Shown: positions 38,630 to 48,967 of the stretch, in pieces
How positions within the stretch are numbered: the stretch's first letter is position 1
Layout: every line of letters begins with the position of its first letter
Assembly: GCA_000953695.1 (NCBI GenBank)
Contig: LN554846.1
Location: 62,001-126,000, forward strand
Direction of reading: 5' to 3'
Length of the DNA: 64,000 nt
Source: Aliivibrio wodanis
Lineage (GTDB): Bacteria; Pseudomonadota; Gammaproteobacteria; Enterobacterales; Vibrionaceae
Program-made: the position numbers and the translations under genes
The notes under the pieces: generated by a model
Seen by the model: the letters and a program-made list of their open reading frames with translations, nothing else
Database searches by the model: none
Told to the model about the DNA's origin: nothing

Positions 38630-41116
38630 ATGAAAACCATTTCGTTTAGTGTTCAAGATATTGCTCAATTACAAGAAGAATGCGATTCACTATCGATAAT
38701 TCCGGGATCTTCATGTTTAGTCCAGTTGTTTTCGTCGCAAACAAAGGAAGAGGTTGCGGCGTATTATTCTATCTTAAAAGGCTTATTACCGAATGTCGAA
38801 GTAATTGGACTTTGTACTATTCATGCAAGTATTAATGCTTTTATTATCAGTCAATCTACCGTTGTCTCAATTTCATTTTTTGATGATACTAAACTAACTT
38901 CAGCCGTCGTTTTTCATTCAGAAAAAGAGCAAGATGTTGGGCATCAATTATTAAGAAAGCTATCTATTAATCAAATAACAAAAAGCTGTATCGCTTTTAG
39001 TTGTTCTGGCTCTGCTAGTAATTATCAATTGTTTGATGCTTTTTCGGAAAACCCTTATGTAATCCCTGTTTCTGGTGGAGTATCCGCAAATGCTGGAGAA
39101 GGTACTTGGGTCTTTTTAAATGGTCAATTTTACCAAGAGCATTTTGTCGCTGTTGCTCTTCACAGTGAATATTTGCAAGTTTGGAATGATGCTTTTATTG
39201 AATGGAATCCAATAGGGAAGCGGTTTCGAGTCACTTCTTCTGAAGGTAACATAATAAAAAGTATTGATCATATTCCAGCGTATGAGTTTTATTGTAAGTA
39301 TCTTGCAGATAGTAACCCTCTTTCTTTACAGCAAATTCAAGCGTTTCCATTAATGTTGCAAGAAAATACAGCTCGTATTATTAATACGGTTGAATTGATA
39401 ACGGCCGAAGGCTATTTATGCTTTGCTAGTGATATACCTATGGGAGATGAAGTTAGGCTATCTTATTGTCATCCTTCGTTAACTCAAGAGCAGGTGAATC
39501 AAGGAGCAATGAAATTAGCTAAAAAGCAGCCTGAATCTATTTTTATTTATAACTGTGAATCGAGAATTGAAAGCAGTTTAGAATCTACAGAACTGAAAAC
39601 ATTTTCAGATATTGGGGTCTGCCAAGGCATGTATGGAATGGGTGAATTCCATCGAGCTCACAATCAACAAATTCTACACCATAGTTTGACCTATTTAGCG
39701 TTGAGCGAGTCTCAAGATGTCATTATTGATAATCATTTTTCCCATACACCTCGTTCACACAATTTGACACCGTTGTTTTCATTAATTAAAAACTCTATCC
39801 ATGACTTGGATACCATGACGTTAGAAATGGAGCAGAAGATTAGTGAGCAATCAATGCGTTTAATTCAAACTTATCGCACTGATCGAAGAACGGGTTTATT
39901 GAACCGAACGGTACTTAAAGAGCGTCTGAATCATATATCACAAATGGATCACCTCCTTTCATTTAAGTTAACTAACTTAAGTCAGGTTAATGATAAATAT
40001 GGTTATCAAGTCGGCGATAAATTATTGCAAGACCTTAGTCTTTATTTACATGAGTATTTAGGTAGCGCGCTTTGTACTGATATTGAGCTTTATAGTATTG
40101 GAATTGCAGAGTGGGGTGTAGTTTTCAATAGTGACAAAAAAAGCAATGTCTTACGTAAATATATTATCGATTTTATTGAAGATTTAGAGCATGAAAATTT
40201 TGAGCCTTACGGACTAGGTGATGTCGATTACCTTAGCGTTGCAATGTCTGGTGGGTTAATCAGTCGTCGTGATTTTACTAATATTGCCGTTGAAGATTTA
40301 ATTTTAAAAACGGTTGAAGCTCGTCGGATTGCGATGCGTCGAAATCGTCATCTATGTAATGCCCGCGACTTATTGGATGAAGATCGTTCACGCCAAAATC
40401 AGTTAGATTGGTTAACGTGTGTGAACCGTGCTATTTCTCAGAAAGGGGTGTTGGTGTATGGACAGCCTATTTTTGAGGCCAAAACATATAATATAGCATC
40501 AACAGAATGTCTTATGCGTATTTGTGAAGATGACCAAGTCTTTGCTCCTGGTCTATTTCTACCTGCAGTTGAAGGTACGCACCTTTACACTCGATTGAGT
40601 CGAGCTATGATTGCTCGTTCATTTGAGATAATGCAAACCAATGATTTAAATTTCTCGATAAATCTATCGCCTCAAGATTTAATGAGTGAGAGAACTTTAG
40701 AGTTATTAGAATCTTCAATTATTCGTTTAGATAACCCACTACGCGTTGGTTTTGAAGTGCTAGAAACAGAGCAGATTAAAGACTATGGCCGCATGATAGA
40801 AATATGTAACCATTTTAAACGTCTTGGTGCGCGTATTATTATTGATGACTTTGGATCTGGTTATTCAAATATTGATGAAATAATGAAACTTGAGCCTCAA
40901 GTGATTAAGCTTGATGGTTCTATTATTAAGAATGTTCATCAAGATCGACGCCAACGTCTTATCTCTCAACAAATGGTGCAGCTTTGTCATGCACTAGACG
41001 CTAAGGTTGTCGCTGAATTTGTGCATAACAAAGAGGTATGTGACATTGTCGAAGATATGGGTGTAGATTATCTGCAAGGCTACTTTTTAGGTGCTCCAAA
41101 ATCATTATTGCCTTAA
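38630..41116 (+). CDS. FIST sensor protein with degenerate GGDEF and EAL domains
   Basis: 828-residue soluble signalling protein. The N-terminal half (about 30-370) is a FIST N plus FIST C sensor (NVEVIGLCTIHASIN; SGGVSANAGEGTWVFLNGQFYQEHFVAVAL; GMYGMGEFHRAHNQQILHHSLTYLALSES). The GGDEF domain has lost its signature: IGIAEWGVVF stands where RxGGDEF is expected, so cyclase activity is unlikely. The EAL domain reads TECLMRI instead of EAL. It keeps the glutamate and other metal and catalytic positions (INLSP, FEVLETE, DDFGSGYS, IKLD, VAEF, QGYFLG), so c-di-GMP hydrolysis or binding is possible. No membrane helix is seen. Confidence 0.9.
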   Translation: MKTISFSVQDIAQLQEECDSLSIIPGSSCLVQLFSSQTKEEVAAYYSILKGLLPNVEVIGLCTIHASINAFIISQSTVVSISFFDDTKLTSAVVFHSEKEQDVGHQLLRKLSINQITKSCIAFSCSGSASNYQLFDAFSENPYVIPVSGGVSANAGEGTWVFLNGQFYQEHFVAVALHSEYLQVWNDAFIEWNPIGKRFRVTSSEGNIIKSIDHIPAYEFYCKYLADSNPLSLQQIQAFPLMLQENTARIINTVELITAEGYLCFASDIPMGDEVRLSYCHPSLTQEQVNQGAMKLAKKQPESIFIYNCESRIESSLESTELKTFSDIGVCQGMYGMGEFHRAHNQQILHHSLTYLALSESQDVIIDNHFSHTPRSHNLTPLFSLIKNSIHDLDTMTLEMEQKISEQSMRLIQTYRTDRRTGLLNRTVLKERLNHISQMDHLLSFKLTNLSQVNDKYGYQVGDKLLQDLSLYLHEYLGSALCTDIELYSIGIAEWGVVFNSDKKSNVLRKYIIDFIEDLEHENFEPYGLGDVDYLSVAMSGGLISRRDFTNIAVEDLILKTVEARRIAMRRNRHLCNARDLLDEDRSRQNQLDWLTCVNRAISQKGVLVYGQPIFEAKTYNIASTECLMRICEDDQVFAPGLFLPAVEGTHLYTRLSRAMIARSFEIMQTNDLNFSINLSPQDLMSERTLELLESSIIRLDNPLRVGFEVLETEQIKDYGRMIEICNHFKRLGARIIIDDFGSGYSNIDEIMKLEPQVIKLDGSIIKNVHQDRRQRLISQQMVQLCHALDAKVVAEFVHNKEVCDIVEDMGVDYLQGYFLGAPKSLLP

Positions 41117-41129
41117 TGAATCGATCTCG

Positions 41130-41747
41130 TTATTTTTTCACATATTTATTTTTTACATAAGAGTGCCCGCTGCGCTCAGCCTGAAAAACAGTTAAAAAGT
41201 GGTCATAATAATAAGAAAGAGCCTGAGCATTTTCAGGTTCTTTAACCATTTCTAATACTTCAATTCCTGCTTCACAAGTACATAGGTTTCCTTGACTTTG
41301 ATTACGTCGTAAATGGTAGCAAGAGTCGGTGGAAGCTTGAATTTCTAAACAAGGAAGCGCTTTTAGCCAAGGGCTTTTATTCACCATCTTCTTTGCTTCT
41401 TGCCAAGTAGAATCTAACAGAATAAATAGCTGCTTTTTACTTGAATCTCTATGTATTTCATATTCCGAACTCAAGGTCGGAGAGTTACTTGGAAACAATA
41501 ACCAAGTCTCTGTATCTTCTTGGATAATTTTATTTATTAATGCCTCTGGCTGTTCTTTTCGCTGCCATACATAATGTTGAGAGTTAGGTAAACTATTTAA
41601 TAAGAGTTTACCTGTATTGGTCAGTTTATTGAGTTCATTTTCATGATATAGCAGTGCAAATTCAACCTGTGAATGTAAGGTGGGTTGGTGGTCACAGATA
41701 CAGTTATGGGTAAACCCACAGGTGAAGCAAGAGTCCACTGTTTTCAT
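41130..41747 (-). CDS. DTW-domain tRNA-uridine aminocarboxypropyltransferase (TapT/YfiP type)
   Basis: DTW-domain protein, a family shown in E. coli to add the acp group to U47 of tRNA from SAM. Cysteines CFTCGFTHNCICDHQP at residues 7-22 form the usual N-terminal cluster; the DTW-like signature is LLDSTWQEAKKMVNKSPWL, followed by YHLRRNQSQGNLCTCEA. At 205 residues it is shorter than E. coli YfiP (232). It starts one base into the preceding lipoprotein stop codon (TAATG arrangement), so the two are coupled. It is convergent with the FIST-GGDEF-EAL gene. Confidence 0.87.
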   Translation of the reverse strand: MKTVDSCFTCGFTHNCICDHQPTLHSQVEFALLYHENELNKLTNTGKLLLNSLPNSQHYVWQRKEQPEALINKIIQEDTETWLLFPSNSPTLSSEYEIHRDSSKKQLFILLDSTWQEAKKMVNKSPWLKALPCLEIQASTDSCYHLRRNQSQGNLCTCEAGIEVLEMVKEPENAQALSYYYDHFLTVFQAERSGHSYVKNKYVKK

Positions 41748-42769
41748 TATTGTTTACTCGACTCTGTTGTTGAATACAGTGTTAGCCCTGCTTGGATCGG
41801 AAACGTAACACCATTGACAATTTCTTTTTCAGTGGTGATTTGGTTACCTTGTTTTGAAAAAGTACGTTCTGAGATCATATATTGACGCTGATGACGACTC
41901 ATTAAGACATGTACACCATTAGTATTTGTTGCTTGCCAGACCCCTGTTTCAACTAATTGAGGTTCATTGGTATTATAATCATATGTCGTTATTGCTGAGT
42001 GATCTGGATTTAAGGTTAAGCCAATACGAAGCCCTGAATCTCCCACAGTACTCGTGCCTTGGTAGTAATTAGCCCAATTTAATGTAGAGTCTTGAGCTGA
42101 TAATGTCGCACAGCCTTGATATTTTTTTCCTTTAATATCGACTTCTGAACGCCAGCCATAGATAGATTCAACCATGCTGTCTTTGCAGATGGATTTTGTC
42201 ATGGTTAGTGAAAAATCATCAGTTTGATAATGACGTTTATCTACTTTAAAAGAACGATCTACAATTGATTGAGCTTGTTTTGATTTTCCCATTTCAGAGA
42301 AAACGAGTTTATTATTAATTACTTCTATCGTCCAAAATGGTTCATTGCCAAACGCTTTAGTTGGCTTAATCGGTGATCGACAAGAAGGGCCTTCACCTGC
42401 TACTAATGTATTGATTTGAGAGACAATAAAGCGTGCAGGGTAATCATTAGCGAAACCGCCTTTTGGTGGTGCTTCAAAATGACCAATTAACTCCCCATAC
42501 ATCGGTTGGTAAGGAGATGACTGAATCTCATTACTGACTTTCCATTGTTCAGGTTTTAAGTTTATCCAATATTGTTGTTCACTGTTACAAGGTTGAATAC
42601 TTTGAGATTCATGACCTATAACAACGGTACCACGCAGTATAAAAGTATGAGGCGTTGTTGATTGATTCTGGTTATCTTCAGATGAATTATCGCTTGCTGT
42701 ATTTGATGATTGTTGACTACATCCCGAAAAAAATAACAATGTAGTTACTGCCAGTAATGACCTTTTCAT
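41747..42769 (-). CDS. Lipoprotein of the COG3650 type
   Basis: Predicted lipoprotein of 340 residues. The signal peptide MKRSLLAVTTLLFFSGC ends in a lipobox (FSGC), then a low-complexity S/N/Q linker. The middle carries the pattern FGNEPFWTIEVINNKLVFSEMGK and a cysteine-bearing ICKDSMVESIYGWRSEVDIKGKKYQGCATL, as in COG3650 proteins related to HslJ/META folds. The C-terminal third (GLRIGLTLNPDHSAITTYDY...GVWQATNTNGVHVLM) resembles NlpE-like beta domains. The ATG at 42769 is preceded by AGGA; an upstream in-frame ATG at 42784 lies before that site and is rejected. Function is unknown; cell-envelope location is inferred. Confidence 0.85.
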   Translation of the reverse strand: MKRSLLAVTTLLFFSGCSQQSSNTASDNSSEDNQNQSTTPHTFILRGTVVIGHESQSIQPCNSEQQYWINLKPEQWKVSNEIQSSPYQPMYGELIGHFEAPPKGGFANDYPARFIVSQINTLVAGEGPSCRSPIKPTKAFGNEPFWTIEVINNKLVFSEMGKSKQAQSIVDRSFKVDKRHYQTDDFSLTMTKSICKDSMVESIYGWRSEVDIKGKKYQGCATLSAQDSTLNWANYYQGTSTVGDSGLRIGLTLNPDHSAITTYDYNTNEPQLVETGVWQATNTNGVHVLMSRHQRQYMISERTFSKQGNQITTEKEIVNGVTFPIQAGLTLYSTTESSKQ

Positions 42770-42915
42770 TCTATTTTCCTGCATTATTTACGTAAAAGTA
42801 AGTATGCCATAGGACAGTAAAAATACATTGGAATTCACCTTTATCAGAGCTATTGGCAATAAATTAGCGTAAAATAATAGGGTTATTTTAATAAGCAAAG
42901 AGAGCTAAGAAGAAT

Positions 42916-43551
42916 ATGAGTTGGAACCTTTCGCCTTCAGACGTATTTAGCGCATCACCCGTTGTTCCTGTTATGGTTATTGAACAATTAGAAGATGCAG
43001 TACCAATGGCTCAAGCTTTAGCTGCTGGTGGCATTCATGTATTTGAAGTGACACTACGAACCGCTGTGGCTTTAGAAGCGATTACAGCTATTCGTAAAGC
43101 GATGCCACTGGCCCTTGTTGGAGCAGGAACAGTGATCAGTGCTCAACAATATGATCAGGCAGTAGAAGCTGGTGCTAAATTTGTTATCTCTCCAGGATTT
43201 ACACCAAGTTTATTGGCGCATGCAAAAACAGCAGATATTCCACTGATTCCAGGTGTTGCTACGCCATCAGAAGTAATCCGTGCGATTGAGCTAGGTTATA
43301 CTCATCTTAAGTTTTTTCCTGCCAGTGCTTTTGGTGGTCCATCAGTATTGAAAGCGATGGCTGCACCATTGCCACAAGTTCAGTTTTGCCCAACAGGTGG
43401 CATTAATCCACAGAATGTTAATGACTATACGGCGTTAGAGTGTGTTGCTACGGTAGGTGGTTCTTGGATGTTACCTAAAGAGGCGATTGTCGCGAAAGAT
43501 TGGGCTGAAGTGACAAGACTTGCGAAAGAAGCGGTTGAGTTGATTAAGTAA
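42916..43551 (+). CDS. eda: KDPG / 4-hydroxy-2-oxoglutarate aldolase Eda
   Basis: Cleaves 2-keto-3-deoxy-6-phosphogluconate to pyruvate and glyceraldehyde 3-phosphate (Entner-Doudoroff). Key residues appear in VFEVTLRT (catalytic Glu and phosphate Arg), GAGTVIS, FVISPGFTP and the Schiff-base lysine in HLKFFPAS (about residue 136); GGINPQN closes the site. At 211 residues the length is normal. It is an isolated gene with no edd beside it. The composite repeat copy C follows the stop codon. Confidence 0.95.
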   Translation: MSWNLSPSDVFSASPVVPVMVIEQLEDAVPMAQALAAGGIHVFEVTLRTAVALEAITAIRKAMPLALVGAGTVISAQQYDQAVEAGAKFVISPGFTPSLLAHAKTADIPLIPGVATPSEVIRAIELGYTHLKFFPASAFGGPSVLKAMAAPLPQVQFCPTGGINPQNVNDYTALECVATVGGSWMLPKEAIVAKDWAEVTRLAKEAVELIK

Positions 43552-43561
43552 GAATTGAGAG

Positions 43562-43666
43562 ACTAGAAGCTATACGCTTCGCTAACTAGATACTATAAGA
43601 GCAAAAGAATATTGCTTTTGCCCTTATAGAAGCGAAGCGTTCTAGTTTCTAGTTTCTAGTTTCTAG
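43562..43666. repeat. Composite repeat between eda and add with TTTCTAG heptamers (copy C)
   Basis: The left arm is ACTAGAAGCTATA, core CGCTTCGCTA, ACTAGATACTATA (43562-43597). A central hairpin pairs CTATAAGAGCAAAAG with CTTTTGCCCTTATAG (one mismatch). An AGCGAAGCG core follows, then the tandem heptamers TTTCTAG three times plus a partial copy (43640-43666), ending 2 bases from the add stop codon. This is the simplest copy and could act as a terminator for both convergent genes. Confidence 0.82.
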
Positions 43667-43668
43667 TT

Positions 43669-44670
43669 TTAGCGCTTAGCTGCTATATCACGCAATGCTT
43701 GCTTCTCTGCATCAGACAAGAAAGCCAGATCCAAACCATTAATTTGAATTTGGCGAAGCTGCTCTTGAGTTAGACCAACCTTCGGTGCCGCCACTTCATA
43801 TTCATAAGGAAGTTCAATCCCTTCAACAGCAGGGTCATCCGTATTCAGACAAACCTTAACACCGTGAGCAAGGAAGGTTTTGATAGGGTGAGATTCAAAC
43901 GAAGCAACCGTACTTGTTTGGATATTTGATGTTAAGCAAGACTCAATGCCGATATTGTTCTTCGCTAAGAACTCCATCAATTTAGGGTCTTCAATGGCTT
44001 TAACACCGTGACCGATACGTACTGCACCAAGCTCATTGATTGCTTGCCACATACTTTCTGCACCAGCAGCTTCCCCTGCGTGTACCGTTACACGAAGGCC
44101 AGCGTCACGAACTTGTTTGAAGTGAGTAACAAAGCGATCACCTGGCTGACCCAGTTCATCACCGGCTAAATCGATTGCAACCAATTTATTCTTTTGGGTT
44201 AGAAGGCCATCAAGTTCTTGCTGACAAGCATCTTGACCAAAAGTACGGCTCATAATACCGATAAGATTAGTTTTTACACCGAAGTCTTTACTACCAGCCT
44301 CAACACCATCAACGATTGCCTCAACAACGCCTGCAATAGGTAAGTTGTGTTTCATCGCCATGTAGTATGGAGAGAAACGTAATTCTGCATAGTCAATTTG
44401 TGCATTCATTGCATCTTGTACATTTTCATAGGCAACACGACGACACGCATCAAGATCACCAAGAACCGCAACACCCCAATCTAATTTTGATAGGAAGGCA
44501 ACTAGACTCGGTTCTGCTTCAACGATTTGAACATGTGGGCGTAGAGCCTCAAGATCGTAAGCAGGTAACTCAAGGCCAAACTTTTGGCCTAAGTCTAGAA
44601 TAGTTTCAATACGAATATTGCCATCAAGGTGACGGTGAAGATCCGTAAGAGGGAGTGTTTTAGTTATCAT
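43669..44670 (-). CDS. add: Adenosine deaminase
   Basis: Zinc enzyme converting adenosine to inosine in purine salvage. Metal and catalytic motifs: [11 protein letters not shown] (H-x-H, residues 10-20), [10 protein letters not shown] (His and Glu near 198), RIGHGVKA, and [11 protein letters not shown] (Asp pair near 280). At 333 residues it matches E. coli Add. It ends next to the heptamer array of copy C and diverges from no close neighbour; the c-di-GMP gene upstream is on the same strand but separated by the 130-bp gap. Confidence 0.95.
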   Translation of the reverse strand: MITKTLPLTDLHRHLDGNIRIETILDLGQKFGLELPAYDLEALRPHVQIVEAEPSLVAFLSKLDWGVAVLGDLDACRRVAYENVQDAMNAQIDYAELRFSPYYMAMKHNLPIAGVVEAIVDGVEAGSKDFGVKTNLIGIMSRTFGQDACQQELDGLLTQKNKLVAIDLAGDELGQPGDRFVTHFKQVRDAGLRVTVHAGEAAGAESMWQAINELGAVRIGHGVKAIEDPKLMEFLAKNNIGIESCLTSNIQTSTVASFESHPIKTFLAHGVKVCLNTDDPAVEGIELPYEYEVAAPKVGLTQEQLRQIQINGLDLAFLSDAEKQALRDIAAKR

Positions 44671-44802
44671 AGTGAACGATTCCTACAAAGAAGACTGAAT
44701 GCGCATAAATATTACAAATGAGTATAGAGAGTAGTAGTAGTTATGTCAGTAATAAAACAGGTGAAAACCGCGCAATTTTAGCGATTGCGTTACAATGTTT
44801 AC

Positions 44803-47355
44803 TTATTCTGTTGGCCATTCACTTAGTGGAAGAGGCCTACTGTAAAGAAATCCTTGAGCGTGATCATACTTTAATCCAGCTAAGAGTTCGGCTTGTTCTT
44901 GAGTTTCAATCCCTTCAGCGACAAGAGTGATGTCAAAACCTCTTGTCATATTATAAACCGCAGCAGCAATAGAAGAATTGATGTTATCAGCAGTGAGATC
45001 TTTAATGAAAGATCGATCTACTTTAAGTACATCAAAAGGTAATTTATGAATATAAGCTAATGAAGAGTAGCCTGTGCCAAAATCATCAATTGCTATTTGG
45101 ATGCCTAAATCTCGAATTTTTTGCATCGTGTTAAGTGTGCAGTTATCGTGATTTACTAAGCGTGATTCTGTTAGCTCTAACGTTAAATTATTTGCGGGCA
45201 TGTGTGTTTCTTCAAGAATCGATTCTAATTCTTGTAAAAAGTTATCTTGTGTTAATTGGCAAACAGATAGATTCACATGCATGTGAAAATCTTTAGACCA
45301 TAGGCCGCTATTAATGCGACTAACGGTATCTACACATGCTTGAGTAAGGATTTGTGCCCCAATAGGGATGATCATGCCATTTTCTTCAGCAAGAGGAATA
45401 AAATCTAAAGGTGAGACCATCCCACGCTGTGGATTTAGCCAGCGAACAAGAGCTTCTGCACCAATAATATTGCCAGTTTTTACATCAATAATCGGTTGAT
45501 AAAATGGCACCATTTCCTTGTTCTTAATAGCCGATGAAAGCTCTGCCGTAATATGAGCTTTATGTCGTGAAGCCTCGGCCATTTCTGGAGTATACAGAGA
45601 GTGTTGTAAGCTATTCTTTTTCGCTTGGCCAAGAGCAATACTTGCATTTCTTAACCACATGGTCATTGAATCACAGCTTAAATCACCGTAAACCAAACCG
45701 ATAGATATTGAAATAAAGGTCGGGTTCGACGTGATGTGGAAAGGGGTCATAAAGCAGGCTTGGACATCAACAGCGTGTTGTTTTAGTTGCTTAATCTCGT
45801 TTAATTCAGAGAAGAAAATCGTAAACTCATCGCCACCAACGCGTGCAATGGCAATATTGGAATGGCTAAAGCTAGATTGTAATCGTTCTGTAATTCGCTG
45901 AAGTAATTGATCGCCTTTTAAGATCCCTTGGCTATCATTAATGTCTCGGAAATTATTAATACCAACCAATAATATTCCTTGCTCTTTATCTGCTTGGTCT
46001 TTAACCATGATGCGGCTTTCTTCAATGAGGCCTTGTCGACTTAATGCTTGGGTCAGAGGGTCTAGGGTAATTTGTTTTCGCATGATATCAAAAGTTGATT
46101 GTAGCTTTTTGGTCATATCATTAAACGCGTTAATCAACAATGTAGTTTCGTAAATACTGCCATTGTCTTCAACGTTACTTCCCCAGTTACCACTTGCAAT
46201 ATTTCGAGCTGCATTTGCTGTCGTAAAAATAGGTTTTGTCACTTGTGTAATAAAGTAAATCCCTACTACTAATCCTGAAAGGGAAAGTAATACACCAAAA
46301 AATAGTCCTTTACGCTGCTCTTGTTTAAGTTGTCCTAGTAAATCACTTTCAGGAATTGTGATGACAATATACCAATCTAAACCATTGCTACCGCGATAAG
46401 GGGTAACTTGACTAAAATAACGTTCCTCATTGTATGAAAAGCAAAAGGTTTCGATTCTATTTGTTTTACTCAGCTGGTTTTTATTGATGTATTCAGCGCT
46501 TTTTTGAATCGCAATATCTGAGCTTTCTGTTGCGAATAAGCGAGACCCGACAGCGGTTCTTGGGGTTCCGAGGGAAATAATGCTTCCAATATTTGAGTGA
46601 GCTATCAAACGTTCTTGATTGTCTATTAGATAAATAGAGCCTTTAGTGTGTTTTGTTTCTTGATGTAAAAATTTATTGAAAGAATCTAATTTAATATCAG
46701 CAGCAAACACACCGATAAAATCAGTATCATAAAAAACAGGATGTATTGTAGACATGGTAATATCTTTACGTTCATCTGCATTAGTGTAAATTTTAGACCA
46801 AGAAGGTTGAAGGGTATCTGCCGCAGGAGTGTACCAAGGGCGTTGGCGAGGGTCATAATTTCTTATGATAGAACGTATGTCATCTGATATTTTATTACCG
46901 CGATAAATAATTAAATCATCGCCAGTTCTTTTATCTTGCACCATAAGAGAGAGCCCACTATTACTCTCTCGACGAAAGCCAATGTACTCTTTTTGCTCCC
47001 CACCAAATGAGAGAACATCCATCTGTTTTAAATTTTGGTATAAACCAGAAAAGCTATGCTCTAGATAGGCTTGTATTTCTTTTGTATTATTAGGTTGATA
47101 CATTTGGTAACGCTGAATTTGGTCAACCATATTTTTTACGGCAACCAAGGGCTCTTCTAGGAAAAAATTAAGATCAGCGTGAGTGTTTTGAGTATATGAC
47201 GTTAATATTTTACCGCTGACATCATCAACCAGTTTCTCATAGCTATTATTTTGGGTGTAGAAAACTACGCTTAGTGTTAACAGCAAAACAGTAATAAAAG
47301 GCAATATCACTGCGGTTCTTAAAGAAAACTGTGTTTTAGTGGGCGTATTATTCAT
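44803..47355 (-). CDS. Membrane sensor with Cache, HAMP, GGDEF and EAL domains
   Basis: 850-residue c-di-GMP enzyme. A first membrane helix (TAVILPFITVLLLTLSVVFYTQN, about 14-36) leads to a periplasmic dCache-like domain with DPRQRPWYTPA and FIGVFAADIKLD. The second helix (GLFFGVLLSLSGLVVGIYFITQVTKP, about 350-375) joins a HAMP. The GGDEF site is intact (ARVGGDEFTIFF) and so is the EAL site (GAEALVRW, VNLSVCQL, LELTES, IDDFGTGYSSLAY, VLKVDRSFI, VAEGIET, AQGFLYSRP). Both synthesis and hydrolysis are possible; which dominates cannot be read from sequence. Cache domains often sense small ligands; the ligand here is unknown. Confidence 0.93.
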   Translation of the reverse strand: MNNTPTKTQFSLRTAVILPFITVLLLTLSVVFYTQNNSYEKLVDDVSGKILTSYTQNTHADLNFFLEEPLVAVKNMVDQIQRYQMYQPNNTKEIQAYLEHSFSGLYQNLKQMDVLSFGGEQKEYIGFRRESNSGLSLMVQDKRTGDDLIIYRGNKISDDIRSIIRNYDPRQRPWYTPAADTLQPSWSKIYTNADERKDITMSTIHPVFYDTDFIGVFAADIKLDSFNKFLHQETKHTKGSIYLIDNQERLIAHSNIGSIISLGTPRTAVGSRLFATESSDIAIQKSAEYINKNQLSKTNRIETFCFSYNEERYFSQVTPYRGSNGLDWYIVITIPESDLLGQLKQEQRKGLFFGVLLSLSGLVVGIYFITQVTKPIFTTANAARNIASGNWGSNVEDNGSIYETTLLINAFNDMTKKLQSTFDIMRKQITLDPLTQALSRQGLIEESRIMVKDQADKEQGILLVGINNFRDINDSQGILKGDQLLQRITERLQSSFSHSNIAIARVGGDEFTIFFSELNEIKQLKQHAVDVQACFMTPFHITSNPTFISISIGLVYGDLSCDSMTMWLRNASIALGQAKKNSLQHSLYTPEMAEASRHKAHITAELSSAIKNKEMVPFYQPIIDVKTGNIIGAEALVRWLNPQRGMVSPLDFIPLAEENGMIIPIGAQILTQACVDTVSRINSGLWSKDFHMHVNLSVCQLTQDNFLQELESILEETHMPANNLTLELTESRLVNHDNCTLNTMQKIRDLGIQIAIDDFGTGYSSLAYIHKLPFDVLKVDRSFIKDLTADNINSSIAAAVYNMTRGFDITLVAEGIETQEQAELLAGLKYDHAQGFLYSRPLPLSEWPTE

Positions 47356-47507
47356 AAAGCTCTATTTATAGTATGTCATGCTGCCGGCTAGTATAGATGA
47401 TTATCAGTGCTTAGCTGTAATTATTTCCATTTTATGTATTTATATCTTCCAATACTTATCGGCAATCAAGTTAAAAGCTTTAAGTAAACGTTGGTGTAGT
47501 AAATAGT

Positions 47508-48911
47508 CTACTCTAATTCCTTTAACTTACGAGTGAGTGTATTACGGCCCCAGCCTAGTAATTTAGCAGCATCCTGTTTATGACCGTGGGTATGATGCAG
47601 TGCTTTTTCTAATAAAATGCGTTCTACATTTGGAATTACTTTATTCAATATATTGGCTTCTCCTTGGCTCAGTTGTGCTTCAACCCAGTGACTGAATTGG
47701 GCTTGCCAATCTTCATCATTACGTTGAGTTGATGCACTAGGCGAGGTAAACAGTTCTTGAGGAAGATCAGCAGGCAGGACTTCTTGACTACTGGCCATTA
47801 CCGTTAGCCAGCGGCAGGTATTTTCGAGTTGCCTTACATTACCAGGCCACTGACACTGGCTTAGTGTTTTACTCGCTTCTTTACTGAGTGCTTTACATTC
47901 AACCCCTAGCTCTTTTGACGCCAAATGTAAGAAATGGTCGGCTAGTTTGGTAATGTCTTCTCGGCGTTCTCTAAGTGCTGGAATATGAACACGAATGACA
48001 TTGAGACGGTGAAATAAATCTTCACGAAACCCACCACCATTCACCAGTTGTTCGAGGTTTTGATGAGTTGCCGCAATAATTCGTACATCAACTTGAACCG
48101 GAGAGTGGCCCCCAACGCGATAAAATTGCCCATCAGCTAAAACACGAAGCAAGCGGGTTTGAATATCTAATGGCATATCACCGATTTCATCTAGAAATAA
48201 GGTTCCGCCGTTGGCTTGTTCAAATCGACCTTTACGGACGGAGTTTGCTCCCGTAAATGCCCCTTTTTCATGACCAAACAGCTCGGATTCAATTAAATCT
48301 TTAGGGATCGCTGCCATATTCAGGGCTATGAACTCATTGTTTGCTCGTGGACTGTGGCGATGCAGTGCGTGAGCAACCAATTCTTTACCGGTTCCTGATT
48401 CACCATTAATAAGTACTGAGATCGATGAACGAGACAAGCGACCAATGGCGCGAAATACCTCTTGCATAGCAGGTGCTTCACCAATAATTTCGGGAACATG
48501 ATGCTCTTTTTTTGGTTTGGCATTACTTTGTTTTTTTTGCTCTTGGCTATGAGCGAGAGCGCGTTCAACTAATGTGAGAGCTTCATCAATATCAAATGGT
48601 TTTGGTAAATATTCAAATGCCCCTTTTTGATACGCACTGACCGCAGCGTCTAAGTCGGAATGTGCCGTCATGATGATCACGGGTAATTCTGGGTAGTTTT
48701 CTTGGACATGATTCAATAGTGATAAACCATCCATCCCTGGCATACGGATGTCCGATATAATTACATCTGGTACATTACGCTCTAATGCTTGAATCACACT
48801 TTCAGCATCACCAAAGCTTTCACACATCATATTGGTACTGGTTAGTGTTTTTTCTAATACCCAGCGAATAGAGCTGTCATCATCAACAACCCAAATAAAT
48901 CCTTTACTCAT
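47508..48911 (-). CDS. glnG: Nitrogen regulator NtrC (GlnG)
   Basis: Response regulator that activates sigma-54 promoters under nitrogen limitation. The receiver domain has the phospho-aspartate in [13 protein letters not shown] (about residue 54). The AAA+ domain shows [24 protein letters not shown] (in [16 protein letters not shown]) for sigma-54 contact, [24 protein letters not shown] and the arginine-finger region. The C-terminal Fis-type helix-turn-helix is [34 protein letters not shown]. At 467 residues it matches E. coli (469). It follows glnL, completing glnA-glnL-glnG order with a DUF4124 gene inserted. Confidence 0.96.
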   Translation of the reverse strand: MSKGFIWVVDDDSSIRWVLEKTLTSTNMMCESFGDAESVIQALERNVPDVIISDIRMPGMDGLSLLNHVQENYPELPVIIMTAHSDLDAAVSAYQKGAFEYLPKPFDIDEALTLVERALAHSQEQKKQSNAKPKKEHHVPEIIGEAPAMQEVFRAIGRLSRSSISVLINGESGTGKELVAHALHRHSPRANNEFIALNMAAIPKDLIESELFGHEKGAFTGANSVRKGRFEQANGGTLFLDEIGDMPLDIQTRLLRVLADGQFYRVGGHSPVQVDVRIIAATHQNLEQLVNGGGFREDLFHRLNVIRVHIPALRERREDITKLADHFLHLASKELGVECKALSKEASKTLSQCQWPGNVRQLENTCRWLTVMASSQEVLPADLPQELFTSPSASTQRNDEDWQAQFSHWVEAQLSQGEANILNKVIPNVERILLEKALHHTHGHKQDAAKLLGWGRNTLTRKLKELE

Positions 48912-48967
48912 AAAATATTACTCCGTAATCCACTTATAAAGCGTATTTATTGTGGTGATTATTTTTA

